Shown one piece after another: positions 9,031 through 17,536 of a DNA stretch of 64,000 nt. Under the pieces are notes generated by a model. That model saw only the letters and a list, made by a program, of their open reading frames with translations. It was not told where the DNA came from and searched no databases. The stretch lies in assembly GCA_025352685.1 (NCBI GenBank), contig JANXSN010000106.1, positions 1-64,000 on the forward strand, written 5' to 3'. Both the position numbers and the translations under genes were made by a program. Source of the stretch: Sphingomonadales bacterium. Its GTDB lineage: Bacteria; Pseudomonadota; Alphaproteobacteria; Sphingomonadales; Sphingomonadaceae. Every line of letters starts with the position of its first letter. Positions within the stretch are counted from its first letter, which is position 1.

Positions 9031-10013
9031 GGGCCGACTTGCGCGACGGTCTGGCGTGCCACGGCTTCGGCGATCATCGGCTTAAGGACGTCGAGAAATC
9101 CGGCGACATCGCCCTGCGACGACGGGATACCCTTGCGAATCGTGATGAAGCCGTGGATGTTCCCAACGGCCTCGCGGTACGTCACCGGCACACCAGCCTT
9201 CGCCAGCTCACCCACATAAGCGCGGCCCTGATCGCGTAAGGGGTCAAGACTCGCCGTCACCAAAAGCGTTGGGGGCATCCCCTTATGATCATGCTTCAAT
9301 GGAAAAGCGCGGGGATGCCCGGCTTCGGACTTATAGGCGTCTGTAAAATATTGCATTGCCTCGAATGTCAGCAGCTTTCCCACACCGTGCTCCAAATATG
9401 AGGGCCAATCCGCACGGTCGTCCACAACTGGATAGATGGGGAACTGCACAATCACGGGTACTGCCGCGGGCTTATCGCGCAGGGCCATCGTGACCACAAC
9501 GGCCAAATTCCCTCCCGCGCTGTCGCCCGACGGTACCAGACCGGTCACCTTGCGGCCCAATTCAGACGGGCTTTGGGCGATCCACCGCGTCGCCGCCTCA
9601 CAATCGTCCGGTGCAGCCGGCCAGGGAGCCTCGGGCGCAAGTCGGTAATCGATTGCGACAACGGGGATATCGAGCACCCGGGCAACTTCAGCACAATAGG
9701 GTTCATGGGTGTCGAGGTCACCGATGACGAACCCGCCGCCATGGTAGAACACCATCACCGGGCCAGGCTCGCGTCGATCGCGCGCGTCGTAAAGACGAGC
9801 GGGAATCGTACCTGCCGGACCAGGGATCGCCAAATCCTTGATCACTGCCAAGAGACCGGTTTCTAACTCAGCCACGGCGCGCATGGCGCCCATTGCTATC
9901 CGCGCAGCCTCGGGTGAGAGCTCGTGCATCTTGGGCCCCGGCACGCTGTTTAGAAACGTCAGGAACGCATTCACATCGGCGCGATTGCTTGGGGGGGAAA
10001 TGTCGACAGGCAT
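9027..10013 (-). CDS. Alpha/beta-hydrolase, hormone-sensitive-lipase family esterase
   Basis: Predicted 328-residue carboxylesterase. It has the HSL-family oxyanion motif HGGGFVIGD (about residues 88-96), the nucleophile elbow GDSAGGN (Ser about 160), the acid in ASLDPLRDQG and the catalytic His in GNIHGF near the C-terminus. The frame stays open upstream to 10409, but that extension overlaps the divergent deacetylase gene and is Arg-rich; the ATG at 10011-10013 (MPVDISPPSN) fits homologue lengths. No signal peptide, so it is likely cytosolic. It is the upstream partner of rppH. The natural substrate is unknown; short-chain acyl esters are typical for the family. Confidence 0.88.
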   Translation of the reverse strand: MPVDISPPSNRADVNAFLTFLNSVPGPKMHELSPEAARIAMGAMRAVAELETGLLAVIKDLAIPGPAGTIPARLYDARDRREPGPVMVFYHGGGFVIGDLDTHEPYCAEVARVLDIPVVAIDYRLAPEAPWPAAPDDCEAATRWIAQSPSELGRKVTGLVPSGDSAGGNLAVVVTMALRDKPAAVPVIVQFPIYPVVDDRADWPSYLEHGVGKLLTFEAMQYFTDAYKSEAGHPRAFPLKHDHKGMPPTLLVTASLDPLRDQGRAYVGELAKAGVPVTYREAVGNIHGFITIRKGIPSSQGDVAGFLDVLKPMIAEAVARQTVAQVGP

Positions 10014-10061
10014 GAGGCTCTCCACTGGCGCAAATGCGCTCTGGCTTCTAGTTAGCGGAGG

Positions 10062-10976
10062 ATGCTGCACGTCGTCCACCATCCCGACTATGCCGTTACG
10101 GCACCTGACGGTACGCACCATTTCAGCAAATATGCGGTGGTTATGGACCTGTTGCGCGCGGGCGGTAATTTGACCGAGCATCGTCCCGAGTCGATGCCTC
10201 GCGTCTGGCTCGAGGCCGCTCACGATCCTGCCTATGTCGAAGCGGTGTTGAGCGCCAACGTCGATTCGGTCGTCGAACGTCGCATCGGATTTCGTGTCAC
10301 CCCCGAGGTTGCCCGCCGTGCGCAGGTCAGTCCTGGCGGTACTTGGCTTGCAGCGAAATTGGCGCTCAAAACCGGCTACGCGGCGAATGCCGCGGGCGGC
10401 AGTCATCACGCTTTGCCCGACAGTGGCGCTGGGTATTGCGTGTTCAACGATCTTGCGATTGCGGCTCTTCGCTTACACGCTCAGGGTGATGCGACCCGCA
10501 TTTTGATTGTCGATTGCGACGTGCATCAGGGCGACGGGACTGCCGTCATCCTTGCGGGCCGGACTGACATCGCGACGCTTTCCGTTCATTCGGAGAGGAA
10601 CTTTCCGTTGCGAAAGGCCCGCTCTACGCTCGATGTTGCGCTGCCCGACGGAGTCGACGACGCGGGCTATCTTGCCGCATTACGCCCCGCTCTTGTTGCC
10701 ATGATCGATCGAATTCGTCCCAACCTCATTCTCTATCAGGCCGGGATCGACATTCATGGCGAGGACAAACTCGGGCGTCTCGCGCTCACCGATGAAGGGA
10801 TCGCCGCGCGCGACACTCTTGTCGCCGAAACCGCTTCGCGGCTCGGCACTCCGCTGGCGAGCGTCATGGGTGGGGGATATGGAAATAACGTCATGGCTGT
10901 TGCTGCACGCCATGCTGCAACGATGCGCACGCTTTGCGCCGCCTATTTAGGTTGCGGTGCCTCCAAGTTTTACTAA
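10062..10976 (+). CDS. Histone-deacetylase superfamily protein (acyl-amine deacetylase)
   Basis: A 304-residue zinc-dependent deacetylase of the bacterial HDAC/acetylpolyamine amidohydrolase superfamily. Key elements: the active-site His pair in GGSHHALPDSGAGYCVFND (about 113-131), the zinc motif DCDVHQGDGTA (about 150-160), and the distal Asp in QAGIDIHGED (about 230). The product lacks the Tyr-loop context of eukaryotic class I enzymes, so the real substrate (acetyl-lysine, acetylpolyamine or another N-acyl amine) is open. A GGAGG directly abuts the ATG with no spacer, and an in-frame TAG lies 9 bases upstream, so no longer start is possible. It is divergent from the esterase with 48 bases between them. 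Confidence 0.88.
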   Translation: MLHVVHHPDYAVTAPDGTHHFSKYAVVMDLLRAGGNLTEHRPESMPRVWLEAAHDPAYVEAVLSANVDSVVERRIGFRVTPEVARRAQVSPGGTWLAAKLALKTGYAANAAGGSHHALPDSGAGYCVFNDLAIAALRLHAQGDATRILIVDCDVHQGDGTAVILAGRTDIATLSVHSERNFPLRKARSTLDVALPDGVDDAGYLAALRPALVAMIDRIRPNLILYQAGIDIHGEDKLGRLALTDEGIAARDTLVAETASRLGTPLASVMGGGYGNNVMAVAARHAATMRTLCAAYLGCGASKFY

Positions 10977-11033
10977 TTGGCGACAACGTCCTCAGGCGCG
11001 TAGGGCGCGCGTGGACTGACAACTGGATTTAGC

Positions 11034-12908
11034 ATGGCTTCGGCTGTTCATGAACTCACCCTCGAAGAAGCAGATGCTCACCCCGCTCCTGAAAGCATCG
11101 TTGTGCGCTTTGCCGGAGACTCCGGTGACGGGATGCAACTGACAGGCGGACAGTTCACGCTGTCGACCGCACTGGCCGGAAACGATCTTGCGACGTTTCC
11201 CGATTTTCCCGCTGAAATTCGGGCACCTCAGGGCACGCTATTCGGCGTGTCGGCGTTCCAGATCAATTTCGGCTCGACGGCGATCGAGACGGCGGGGGAT
11301 GCGCCCGACGTGCTCGTCGCGATGAACCCGGCAGCGCTCAAGACGAACGTCGGATCACTCAAACCGGGCGGCTTGATTATCGCTGACGAAGGCGAATTTA
11401 GCGCGCGCAATTTGGCCAAGGCGCAATACACCGCGTCACCGTTGACAGATGGCAGCCTCGCCCCGTGGCAGGTTATCGCGTTCAACATATCCCAGCTTAC
11501 CCTCGATGCTGTGAAGCCGTTTGGCCTCGGCAACAAGGAGGCGCTCCGTTGCAAAAACATGTGGACGCTGGGCTTGGCGCTTTGGATGTTCGACCGCGAC
11601 CGTGAGCCACTGATTGCGTGGCTGCGCGACAAGTTTGCCAAAAGCCCCGTGCTCGTTGACGCCAATATTGCAGCGCTTAACGCCGGTCACGCTTATGGTG
11701 AGACAGCCGAGCTTGGGCCGTCAGTTCGCCAGCACAGCGTGGCCGCCGCGCCCGCCGAACCGGGTCTGTACCGCACAGTAACCGGAGCTGAAGCTCTCGC
11801 AATGGGTCTTGTCGCAGGGACCCAGCTCGCGGGACTCAAAATGTTCTTCGGCGGCTACCCGATTACGCCCGCCTCGGCGATTCTTCACTATTTGTCGCGG
11901 CTGAAGGAGTTCGGCGTCACGACCTTTCAGGCCGAGGACGAGATCGCCGCTATCGCCAGTGCAATTGGCGCGTCCTATGCAGGGCATCTTGGCGTTACGT
12001 CCTCGTCAGGACCCGGCATTGCGCTGAAGGGCGAAGCGATGGGTCTTGCGATCATGACCGAGCTGCCGCTTGTCGTCGTCAACTCGCAGCGGGGCGGCCC
12101 GTCGACAGGGTTGCCGACCAAAACCGAACAGTCCGATCTTTATCAGGCAGTCTATGGCCGCAATGGCGATGCACCGATGCCTGTCATCGCGGCGCGCAGC
12201 CCTGCCGACGCGTTCGAATGCGCGATCGAGGCTGTACGGCTGGCGACACAGTTTATGACGCCCGTCATGCTTCTGACCGACGGTTATATTGCAAACGCTG
12301 CCGAGCCGTGGAAGGTGCCTGACACAGCCGCACTCAAGCCTTTCCCGGTAAAATTTACCACCGAAGTGCCTGACGGAGGATTCAAGCCCTATGCCCGCGA
12401 CGCCAAGCTCGCGCGACCGTGGGTGAAGCCCGGCACCCCCGGTCTTTTGCACCGCATCGGAGGCATCGAGAAGCAAGTCGACACCGGCCACATTGATTAT
12501 GCCCCAGCGAACCATCAGGCAATGACCGACATCCGGCAGGCCAAGGTCGCCGGCATAGCCGACCATATTCCCGAACAGACCGTTGAACTTGGCGAAACGC
12601 GTGGCAAGCTCGCGGTCGTTGGTTGGGGGTCGACTTTCGGGCCGATCCATCAGGCGGTGCGTCGCGCGCGGGCGAACGGGCTCGACGTCCATCATATTCA
12701 TCTACGCCACATCTGGCCGATGCCGCGTAATCTGGGTGCGCTCTTAAAAGGATATGAGAGTATCCTCGTGCCCGAAATGAATACCGGTCAGCTCAAGACG
12801 GTGTTACGCGATCAGTTTCTCGTCGATGCTAAGCCTTTGAATAAGGTGAGTGGCCAGCCGTTTCGCATTGCCGAAATCGAAGCGGCGATTGAAAGTGAAC
12901 TCGCATGA
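11034..12908 (+). CDS. korA: 2-oxoacid:acceptor oxidoreductase, fused gamma-alpha subunit
   Basis: A 624-residue subunit of the 2-oxoglutarate (or other 2-oxoacid) : ferredoxin oxidoreductase family, which decarboxylates 2-oxoacids to acyl-CoA while reducing ferredoxin. Domain order: gamma domain about 22-205 (VVRFAGDSGDGMQLTGGQF), then the alpha pyrimidine-binding domain from about 245 (GGYPITPASAILHYLSR, EDEIAAIASAIGASYAG, SGPGIALKGEAMGLA), then a transketolase-C-like domain from about 520 (GKLAVVGWGSTFGPI). The fusion is common in aerobic bacteria and archaea. Its stop overlaps the korB start by 4 bases. No ferredoxin gene is beside it. Confidence 0.93.
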   Translation: MASAVHELTLEEADAHPAPESIVVRFAGDSGDGMQLTGGQFTLSTALAGNDLATFPDFPAEIRAPQGTLFGVSAFQINFGSTAIETAGDAPDVLVAMNPAALKTNVGSLKPGGLIIADEGEFSARNLAKAQYTASPLTDGSLAPWQVIAFNISQLTLDAVKPFGLGNKEALRCKNMWTLGLALWMFDRDREPLIAWLRDKFAKSPVLVDANIAALNAGHAYGETAELGPSVRQHSVAAAPAEPGLYRTVTGAEALAMGLVAGTQLAGLKMFFGGYPITPASAILHYLSRLKEFGVTTFQAEDEIAAIASAIGASYAGHLGVTSSSGPGIALKGEAMGLAIMTELPLVVVNSQRGGPSTGLPTKTEQSDLYQAVYGRNGDAPMPVIAARSPADAFECAIEAVRLATQFMTPVMLLTDGYIANAAEPWKVPDTAALKPFPVKFTTEVPDGGFKPYARDAKLARPWVKPGTPGLLHRIGGIEKQVDTGHIDYAPANHQAMTDIRQAKVAGIADHIPEQTVELGETRGKLAVVGWGSTFGPIHQAVRRARANGLDVHHIHLRHIWPMPRNLGALLKGYESILVPEMNTGQLKTVLRDQFLVDAKPLNKVSGQPFRIAEIEAAIESELA

Positions 12909-13939
12909 ACGCAATTACGCCCATTCGCACGTCGAGCCCCATGGACTGGGCAACCGATCAGGAAGTCCGCTGGTGCCCCGGTTGCGGCGACTACGCCGTC
13001 TTGAAGGCCGTGCAGCGCACGATGCCTGAGATCGGTGGCGATCCGGCCAAGACAGTGTTTATAAGTGGTATTGGCTGCTCGTCACGGTTTCCTTATTATA
13101 TGGAAACCTACGGTTTTCATACGATCCATGGTCGTGCGCCTGCGGTTGCGACCGGCGTGAAACTCGCCAATCCCGAATTGGACGTGTGGATTATCACCGG
13201 GGACGGCGATGCTTTGTCTATCGGCGGCAACCACACGATGCACTTGCTACGCCGCAACCTCGATTGTCAGGTGCTGCTGTTCAACAACGAGATTTACGGG
13301 CTGACCAAGGGGCAGTATTCGCCAACATCGCGCGTTGGCACGCGTAGCCCGTCGACTCCGTTCGGCTCAGTCGACACGCCTGCGAGCCCATGCGTCTTTG
13401 CGCTCGGCGCGGGTGCACGGTTCGTCGCACGTGCGATCGACGTGCACAAGCGATTGCCCGACGTGTTGAAGGCCGCCCATACGCACAAGGGTACCGCGTT
13501 CGTCGAGATATTTCAGAACTGCATCGTCTACAACGACGATGTGTTCGCCTCGTTCACCGATCGCTCCAACGCCGCGGCTGGCCAGCTTTGGCTGACCCAC
13601 GGCGAACCGATGGTTTTCGACGGCGGGAGCAAGGGGCTCCGCCTAAACCTAGACAGGTTGGCGTTCGAGGTTGTCGACGTTGCGAATGGCGACTGGAAAG
13701 CAGCTGGCGTAATGGTGCACGACATTGCCAACCGTATGCTCGCGCATTTGCTTGTTGAACTGCCTGCGGCGTCGTTTCCGGTCGCGCTCGGCGTCATTTA
13801 CGACAGTCCCGCGGCGACCTTCGAGGGTGCAGTCGTTGCCCAAAACCTCGCGGCCGCGAAGGGCAAGACGCCTGATCTCGCCGCACTCATCGCCAAGGGC
13901 CAGACATGGCAGGTGGACAAGGAGCCACATGTCATCTGA
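12905..13939 (+). CDS. korB: 2-oxoacid:acceptor oxidoreductase, beta subunit (TPP and Fe-S)
   Basis: A 344-residue thiamine-diphosphate subunit partnering KorA. It carries WCPGCGDYAVL (about 23-33) and GIGCSSRFPYY (about 55-65), whose cysteines fit the [4Fe-4S] ligands of the family. The TPP/Mg motif is GDGDALSIGGNH followed by LLFNNEIYGLTKGQYSPTS. No extra ferredoxin domain is present, as is normal for KorB. It starts inside the korA stop and ends 11 bases inside the photolyase gene, so the three are probably co-transcribed. Electron acceptor and preferred 2-oxoacid cannot be read from sequence. Confidence 0.93.
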   Translation: MNAITPIRTSSPMDWATDQEVRWCPGCGDYAVLKAVQRTMPEIGGDPAKTVFISGIGCSSRFPYYMETYGFHTIHGRAPAVATGVKLANPELDVWIITGDGDALSIGGNHTMHLLRRNLDCQVLLFNNEIYGLTKGQYSPTSRVGTRSPSTPFGSVDTPASPCVFALGAGARFVARAIDVHKRLPDVLKAAHTHKGTAFVEIFQNCIVYNDDVFASFTDRSNAAAGQLWLTHGEPMVFDGGSKGLRLNLDRLAFEVVDVANGDWKAAGVMVHDIANRMLAHLLVELPAASFPVALGVIYDSPAATFEGAVVAQNLAAAKGKTPDLAALIAKGQTWQVDKEPHVI

Positions 13940-15296
13940 GCCGGTAATCCTCTGGTTTCGTCAGGATCTGCGCCTCGCCGACAATGCCGCGCTGATGGCG
14001 GCGCTCGAGTCCGGGCCGGTCATCCCGGTCTATGTCCTGGACGATATGACGGCTGGGTCAAACGCCATGGGGAGAGCCCAGCGGTGGTGGTTACATTACA
14101 GCCTCACGGCTTTGGCCAAGTCGCTCGAGGCGAGCGGTGCAAAGCTCATCTTGCGTCGCGGCGACACCGCAACCGAACTTCGTCGGTTGATGACGGAGAC
14201 GGGCGCAAAACACATCCATGCCACACGGGCTTACGAGCCCTGGTTGCAGCGGATAGATCATGAACTTTGCGACCGGCTTGTCCTCCACGATAGAAATTAT
14301 CTGGCTGCGCCAGCGACAGTCCGCACTGGCAGCGGCGGCCGTTACAAGATTTTCACGCCCTATTGGCGGGCATTGGTTGCACAAATGCCGCCGCCAAAGC
14401 CGTTACCGGCGCCAGCGCGAATCGACGCGGTCGAGACAAGGAGTGACAATCTCCCAAATTGGCACCTGCTACCGAGCAAGCCTGATTGGGCCTCTGGATT
14501 CGACGTCTGGACGCCAGGCGAGGAGGGTGCCAAAACCGCGTTTCGTGCCTTTCTCAATATCGTTGGCGATTACGATGGCACCCGGAATCTGCCGTCCCAA
14601 GGGGGCACTTCACGCCTGTCACCGCATCTCCATTTCGGCGAGATCTCTCCTGCCACGGTCTGGCATCACGTCTCGAAAAAAGTTGGCGCTAGCAGTGAAC
14701 CGTTCCTGCGCGAGATCGGCTGGCGAGACTATGCCGCCAATATCATCGACCAGTTCCCCGACTATGGCACTGCCAACGCACGGGCAGAGTTGAACAAACT
14801 TGCATGGCGCTCAGGCCCCCAGGCGACCCGCGAATTCCGTGCTTGGACACGGGGTCAGACAGGCTATCCTATCGTTGATGCCGGTATGCGCGAACTGTGG
14901 GCGACGGGATGGATGCACAACCGCGTCCGCATGATTGCAGCGTCATTTCTAGTAAAGCATCTCCTGATCGACTGGCGGCGAGGCGAACGCTGGTTTTGGG
15001 ACACGTTGGTCGATGCCGATTATGGCTCCAACGCGGTAAATTGGCAGTGGACCGCCGGGTCTGGCGTCGACGCCAACATGTTCGTGCGCATCATGGCACC
15101 CCTTGGGCAGTCGGAGAAATTCCACGCCGGCGATTATATTCGCAAATGGGTCGCCGAACTTGCTCATTTGCCCGATGCGACGATTCACGATCCGCACGGC
15201 GCGGGCGCTGCCCCTTCAACCTATGCCAATCCCTTGATTGGACATCGCGAAGGACGCGAGCGAGCGTTGACAGCGTATCGGGAGGGGAAGGGATGA
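13929..15296 (+). CDS. phrB: Deoxyribodipyrimidine photolyase (class I)
   Basis: A flavoenzyme of 455 residues that uses light to split cyclobutane pyrimidine dimers. The N-terminal alpha/beta antenna domain starts MSSEPVILWFRQDLRLADN; the FAD domain contains SRLSPHLHFGEISPATVWH, FLREIGWRDYA, the signature TGYPIVDAGMRELWATGWMH (about 316-335) and WFWDTLVDADYGSNAVNWQW, which supplies Trp residues of the electron-transfer chain. The frame is open much further upstream inside korB, but the ATG at 13929 gives the correct N-terminus. It overlaps korB by 11 bases and the next gene by 4 (ATGA). Confidence 0.95.
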   Translation: MSSEPVILWFRQDLRLADNAALMAALESGPVIPVYVLDDMTAGSNAMGRAQRWWLHYSLTALAKSLEASGAKLILRRGDTATELRRLMTETGAKHIHATRAYEPWLQRIDHELCDRLVLHDRNYLAAPATVRTGSGGRYKIFTPYWRALVAQMPPPKPLPAPARIDAVETRSDNLPNWHLLPSKPDWASGFDVWTPGEEGAKTAFRAFLNIVGDYDGTRNLPSQGGTSRLSPHLHFGEISPATVWHHVSKKVGASSEPFLREIGWRDYAANIIDQFPDYGTANARAELNKLAWRSGPQATREFRAWTRGQTGYPIVDAGMRELWATGWMHNRVRMIAASFLVKHLLIDWRRGERWFWDTLVDADYGSNAVNWQWTAGSGVDANMFVRIMAPLGQSEKFHAGDYIRKWVAELAHLPDATIHDPHGAGAAPSTYANPLIGHREGRERALTAYREGKG

Positions 15297-16450
15297 GGCC
15301 ATCCCGTATATTTGTGTTTTTGGTCGTCCTGTCGCTCGGTGCGTGCGATACAATCAAGCTGTTTGCCGATCTGCCCAAGGACAAGAATGTGCTTTTCTGG
15401 ACTCAAGACCAGCGCGACAATGGTTTTCGGGCGCTCGAAAAACTCGCCACCGTCCGCAATATTCCAGCCGGCGGGTCAATCCATACTTTCGAGAAGGGCT
15501 CGCCCATCAGGCTGGACTTTGACGTAAACGCCTACATGGAAAGTCAACGCAACGCCGGACTTCTTATCGTTCAGGACAACAAAATCAGGTTTGAGCACTA
15601 TAGTCTCGGCTACGGCCCCCAAGGGCGGTGGACTAGCTTTTCAGTGGCTAAATCCTTTACGTCGACGCTCGTCGGAGCGGCTATGGAGGATGGCTATATC
15701 AAAAGCCTTGACGACAAGGTGACGCGATATATTCCGGGACTGCGCCACTCGGTGTACGATGATGTAACCGTGCGTCAGTTGCTGACGATGACCTCAGGCG
15801 TGAGATGGAACGAAGACTACGCTGACCCGAAATCAGACGTTGCGCAATTCGCCCTCCAAAAGCCGGTACCTGGAGAAGACATAACCGTCAGCTACATGAA
15901 GAAGTTGACCCGCGAGGCGCCCGTCGGGACCAAATGGGTGTACAAGACCGGCGAAACCAATCTCATCGGCGTTCTCGTCTCATCGGCTACAGGAACAAAC
16001 CTGTCCGATTACCTCTCGGAAAAGATTTGGAAACCTTACGGCATGGAGGCCGACGCTTTCTGGGTTCTCGGCGACACCGGGCATGAGATCAGCGGCTGCT
16101 GCATCTCCGCGCGTCTGCGTGATTATGCCCGCCTCGGACAGTTCGTCATTGACGGAGGCATGGCTGGCGGCAAGCGGATCGTGCCCGACGGATGGTTTGC
16201 GCAGGCCACGACCAAACAAGCTGATATCGCCCAGCCCGGTCGTGGTTACGGGTTTCAATGGTGGACCAACGATGACGGAAGCTTTGCCGCGCAAGGCATT
16301 TTTGGTCAGGGGATATTTGTCGACCCGAAACGCAAGCTGGTCATCGCATCGAATGGCGACTGGCCCAAGGCTACCGACGATGATGGTGTAGGTGCCGGGC
16401 GCGAGCGGTTCTACAAGGCCGTGCAGGCGGCGATCGACGCAGGGCGCTAA
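15293..16450 (+). CDS. Beta-lactamase-related serine hydrolase, lipoprotein
   Basis: A 385-residue protein of the class C beta-lactamase/esterase (PBP-like) superfamily. The N-terminus MRPSRIFVFLVVLSLGACDT is a lipoprotein signal with lipobox LGAC (Cys about 18), so the mature protein is membrane-anchored in the periplasm. The catalytic SxxK motif is SVAK in TSFSVAKSFTST (Ser about 117); a YKTGETN block (about 218) sits where the class C Tyr motif is expected. Family members include esterases, D-amino-acid amidases and penicillin-binding relatives, so true beta-lactamase activity should not be assumed. The ATGA overlap with the photolyase stop suggests co-transcription with korA-korB-phrB. 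Confidence 0.88.
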   Translation: MRPSRIFVFLVVLSLGACDTIKLFADLPKDKNVLFWTQDQRDNGFRALEKLATVRNIPAGGSIHTFEKGSPIRLDFDVNAYMESQRNAGLLIVQDNKIRFEHYSLGYGPQGRWTSFSVAKSFTSTLVGAAMEDGYIKSLDDKVTRYIPGLRHSVYDDVTVRQLLTMTSGVRWNEDYADPKSDVAQFALQKPVPGEDITVSYMKKLTREAPVGTKWVYKTGETNLIGVLVSSATGTNLSDYLSEKIWKPYGMEADAFWVLGDTGHEISGCCISARLRDYARLGQFVIDGGMAGGKRIVPDGWFAQATTKQADIAQPGRGYGFQWWTNDDGSFAAQGIFGQGIFVDPKRKLVIASNGDWPKATDDDGVGAGRERFYKAVQAAIDAGR

Positions 16451-16451
16451 C

Positions 16452-16784
16452 CTAGCGTCGATTGACAATCGTCTCGAAAATTGCGGGGTTCAGCAAGGTT
16501 GCGAAGGCACAACCAACAACCTGCCCATCGTTCCATACGACTTCGGCCTGAAGCCCCTTGAAGGGACCGATAGTAAGCCAGCATAGACTTCCTGCGCGGA
16601 TCCCCGTTACGGCTTGGGCGGCAAATCCGCCGATCGATAAATCGATCAAGACAGTCGGAAAGGGGCTTGCACCCGACGGTCGCATTATCGCCGGGATGTT
16701 GAGGGTCACGCGCGGGCCGCAGCGGTCTTCCTGTGCAGCTTGTCCATATTTGTCATTGACGAGAGCCAAGGTCATCGTGGTCAC
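16452..16784 (-). CDS. PilZ-domain protein
   Basis: A 110-residue single-domain protein. It contains the two c-di-GMP-binding PilZ signatures in degenerate form: an Arg-rich block EDRCGPRV (about 19-26) and DLSIGGFAA (about 48-56, the D/NxSxxG motif). Such stand-alone PilZ proteins are c-di-GMP effectors in motility or envelope control, although not all bind the ligand. It converges with the lipoprotein gene with only 1 base between them, and has no obvious partner gene. Confidence 0.82.
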   Translation of the reverse strand: MTTMTLALVNDKYGQAAQEDRCGPRVTLNIPAIMRPSGASPFPTVLIDLSIGGFAAQAVTGIRAGSLCWLTIGPFKGLQAEVVWNDGQVVGCAFATLLNPAIFETIVNRR

Positions 16785-16834
16785 CCTCTTCGAGATTGCT
16801 GCTCCGAGAATGCCCGTTATCCGTTACCCAACGC

Positions 16835-17536
16835 CTAGCAATCAAGGTTAACGCATATCCGCTCGCCGCTTTTGAAGCCGTCGCGTAGCAGGTCGGCGAT
16901 GCGCGCGGCTACGACTTCAGTTCCCTTCAGCGTCGCCGGATCCTCGCCGGGATAGGCTCGGGCACGCATCGCAGTCCGCGTCGCGCCAGGATCGACAATT
17001 GCGACCTTTATTCGTCCGTTAGTTTCGTCGGCATATGCCCCGAGCAGTGTATCGAACGCAGCTTTTGATGCTCCGTAGGCTCCCCAATATGCGCGTGGCG
17101 CCGCGCCGACGCTCGACGTAATGCCGACCACGCGCGCATCCTTCGACGCGCGCAACATCGGATCGAACGCTGCAATCATGGTCGCTTGAGCGGTGACATT
17201 CAGGGTCATCACTTTAGCGAATTCCTTGGGATCGATATGGGGAACCGGAGTGAGCGTGCCGAGCATAGCCGCATTCAGGACGAGCAGATCCAGCGCGTCC
17301 CAGCGCCCTGAAATCGCTGACGCCAGCCGACCGATCGAGTCACCATCTGTCAAGTCGAGCGGCGCAATCGTCGCACTGCCCCCTGCGTCGTGGATAGAGT
17401 TTTCAACGTCTTCGAGACCAGCGGCCGTGCGTGCCGTGAGGACGACGTGATAACCAGCGGCGGCCAACGTTCGGGCAGTTGCCGCTCCGATCCCACGCGA
17501 TGCGCCGGTGACGAGCGCCAACTTCGCTTGGCTCAC
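16835..17536 (-). CDS. Short-chain dehydrogenase/reductase (SDR)
   Basis: A 233-residue classical SDR. The nucleotide-binding motif is GASRGIGAATARTLA (TGxxxGIG type, about 11-25), followed by LNAAML (NNAG equivalent) and the catalytic Tyr-Lys in WGAYGASKAAFD (about 150-161). The Arg after the second strand (VVLTAR) suggests NADP(H). It overlaps the purF stop by 4 bases, so it is translationally coupled to purF, though no functional link to purine synthesis is evident. Substrate unknown. Confidence 0.88.
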   Translation of the reverse strand: MSQAKLALVTGASRGIGAATARTLAAAGYHVVLTARTAAGLEDVENSIHDAGGSATIAPLDLTDGDSIGRLASAISGRWDALDLLVLNAAMLGTLTPVPHIDPKEFAKVMTLNVTAQATMIAAFDPMLRASKDARVVGITSSVGAAPRAYWGAYGASKAAFDTLLGAYADETNGRIKVAIVDPGATRTAMRARAYPGEDPATLKGTEVVAARIADLLRDGFKSGERICVNLDC

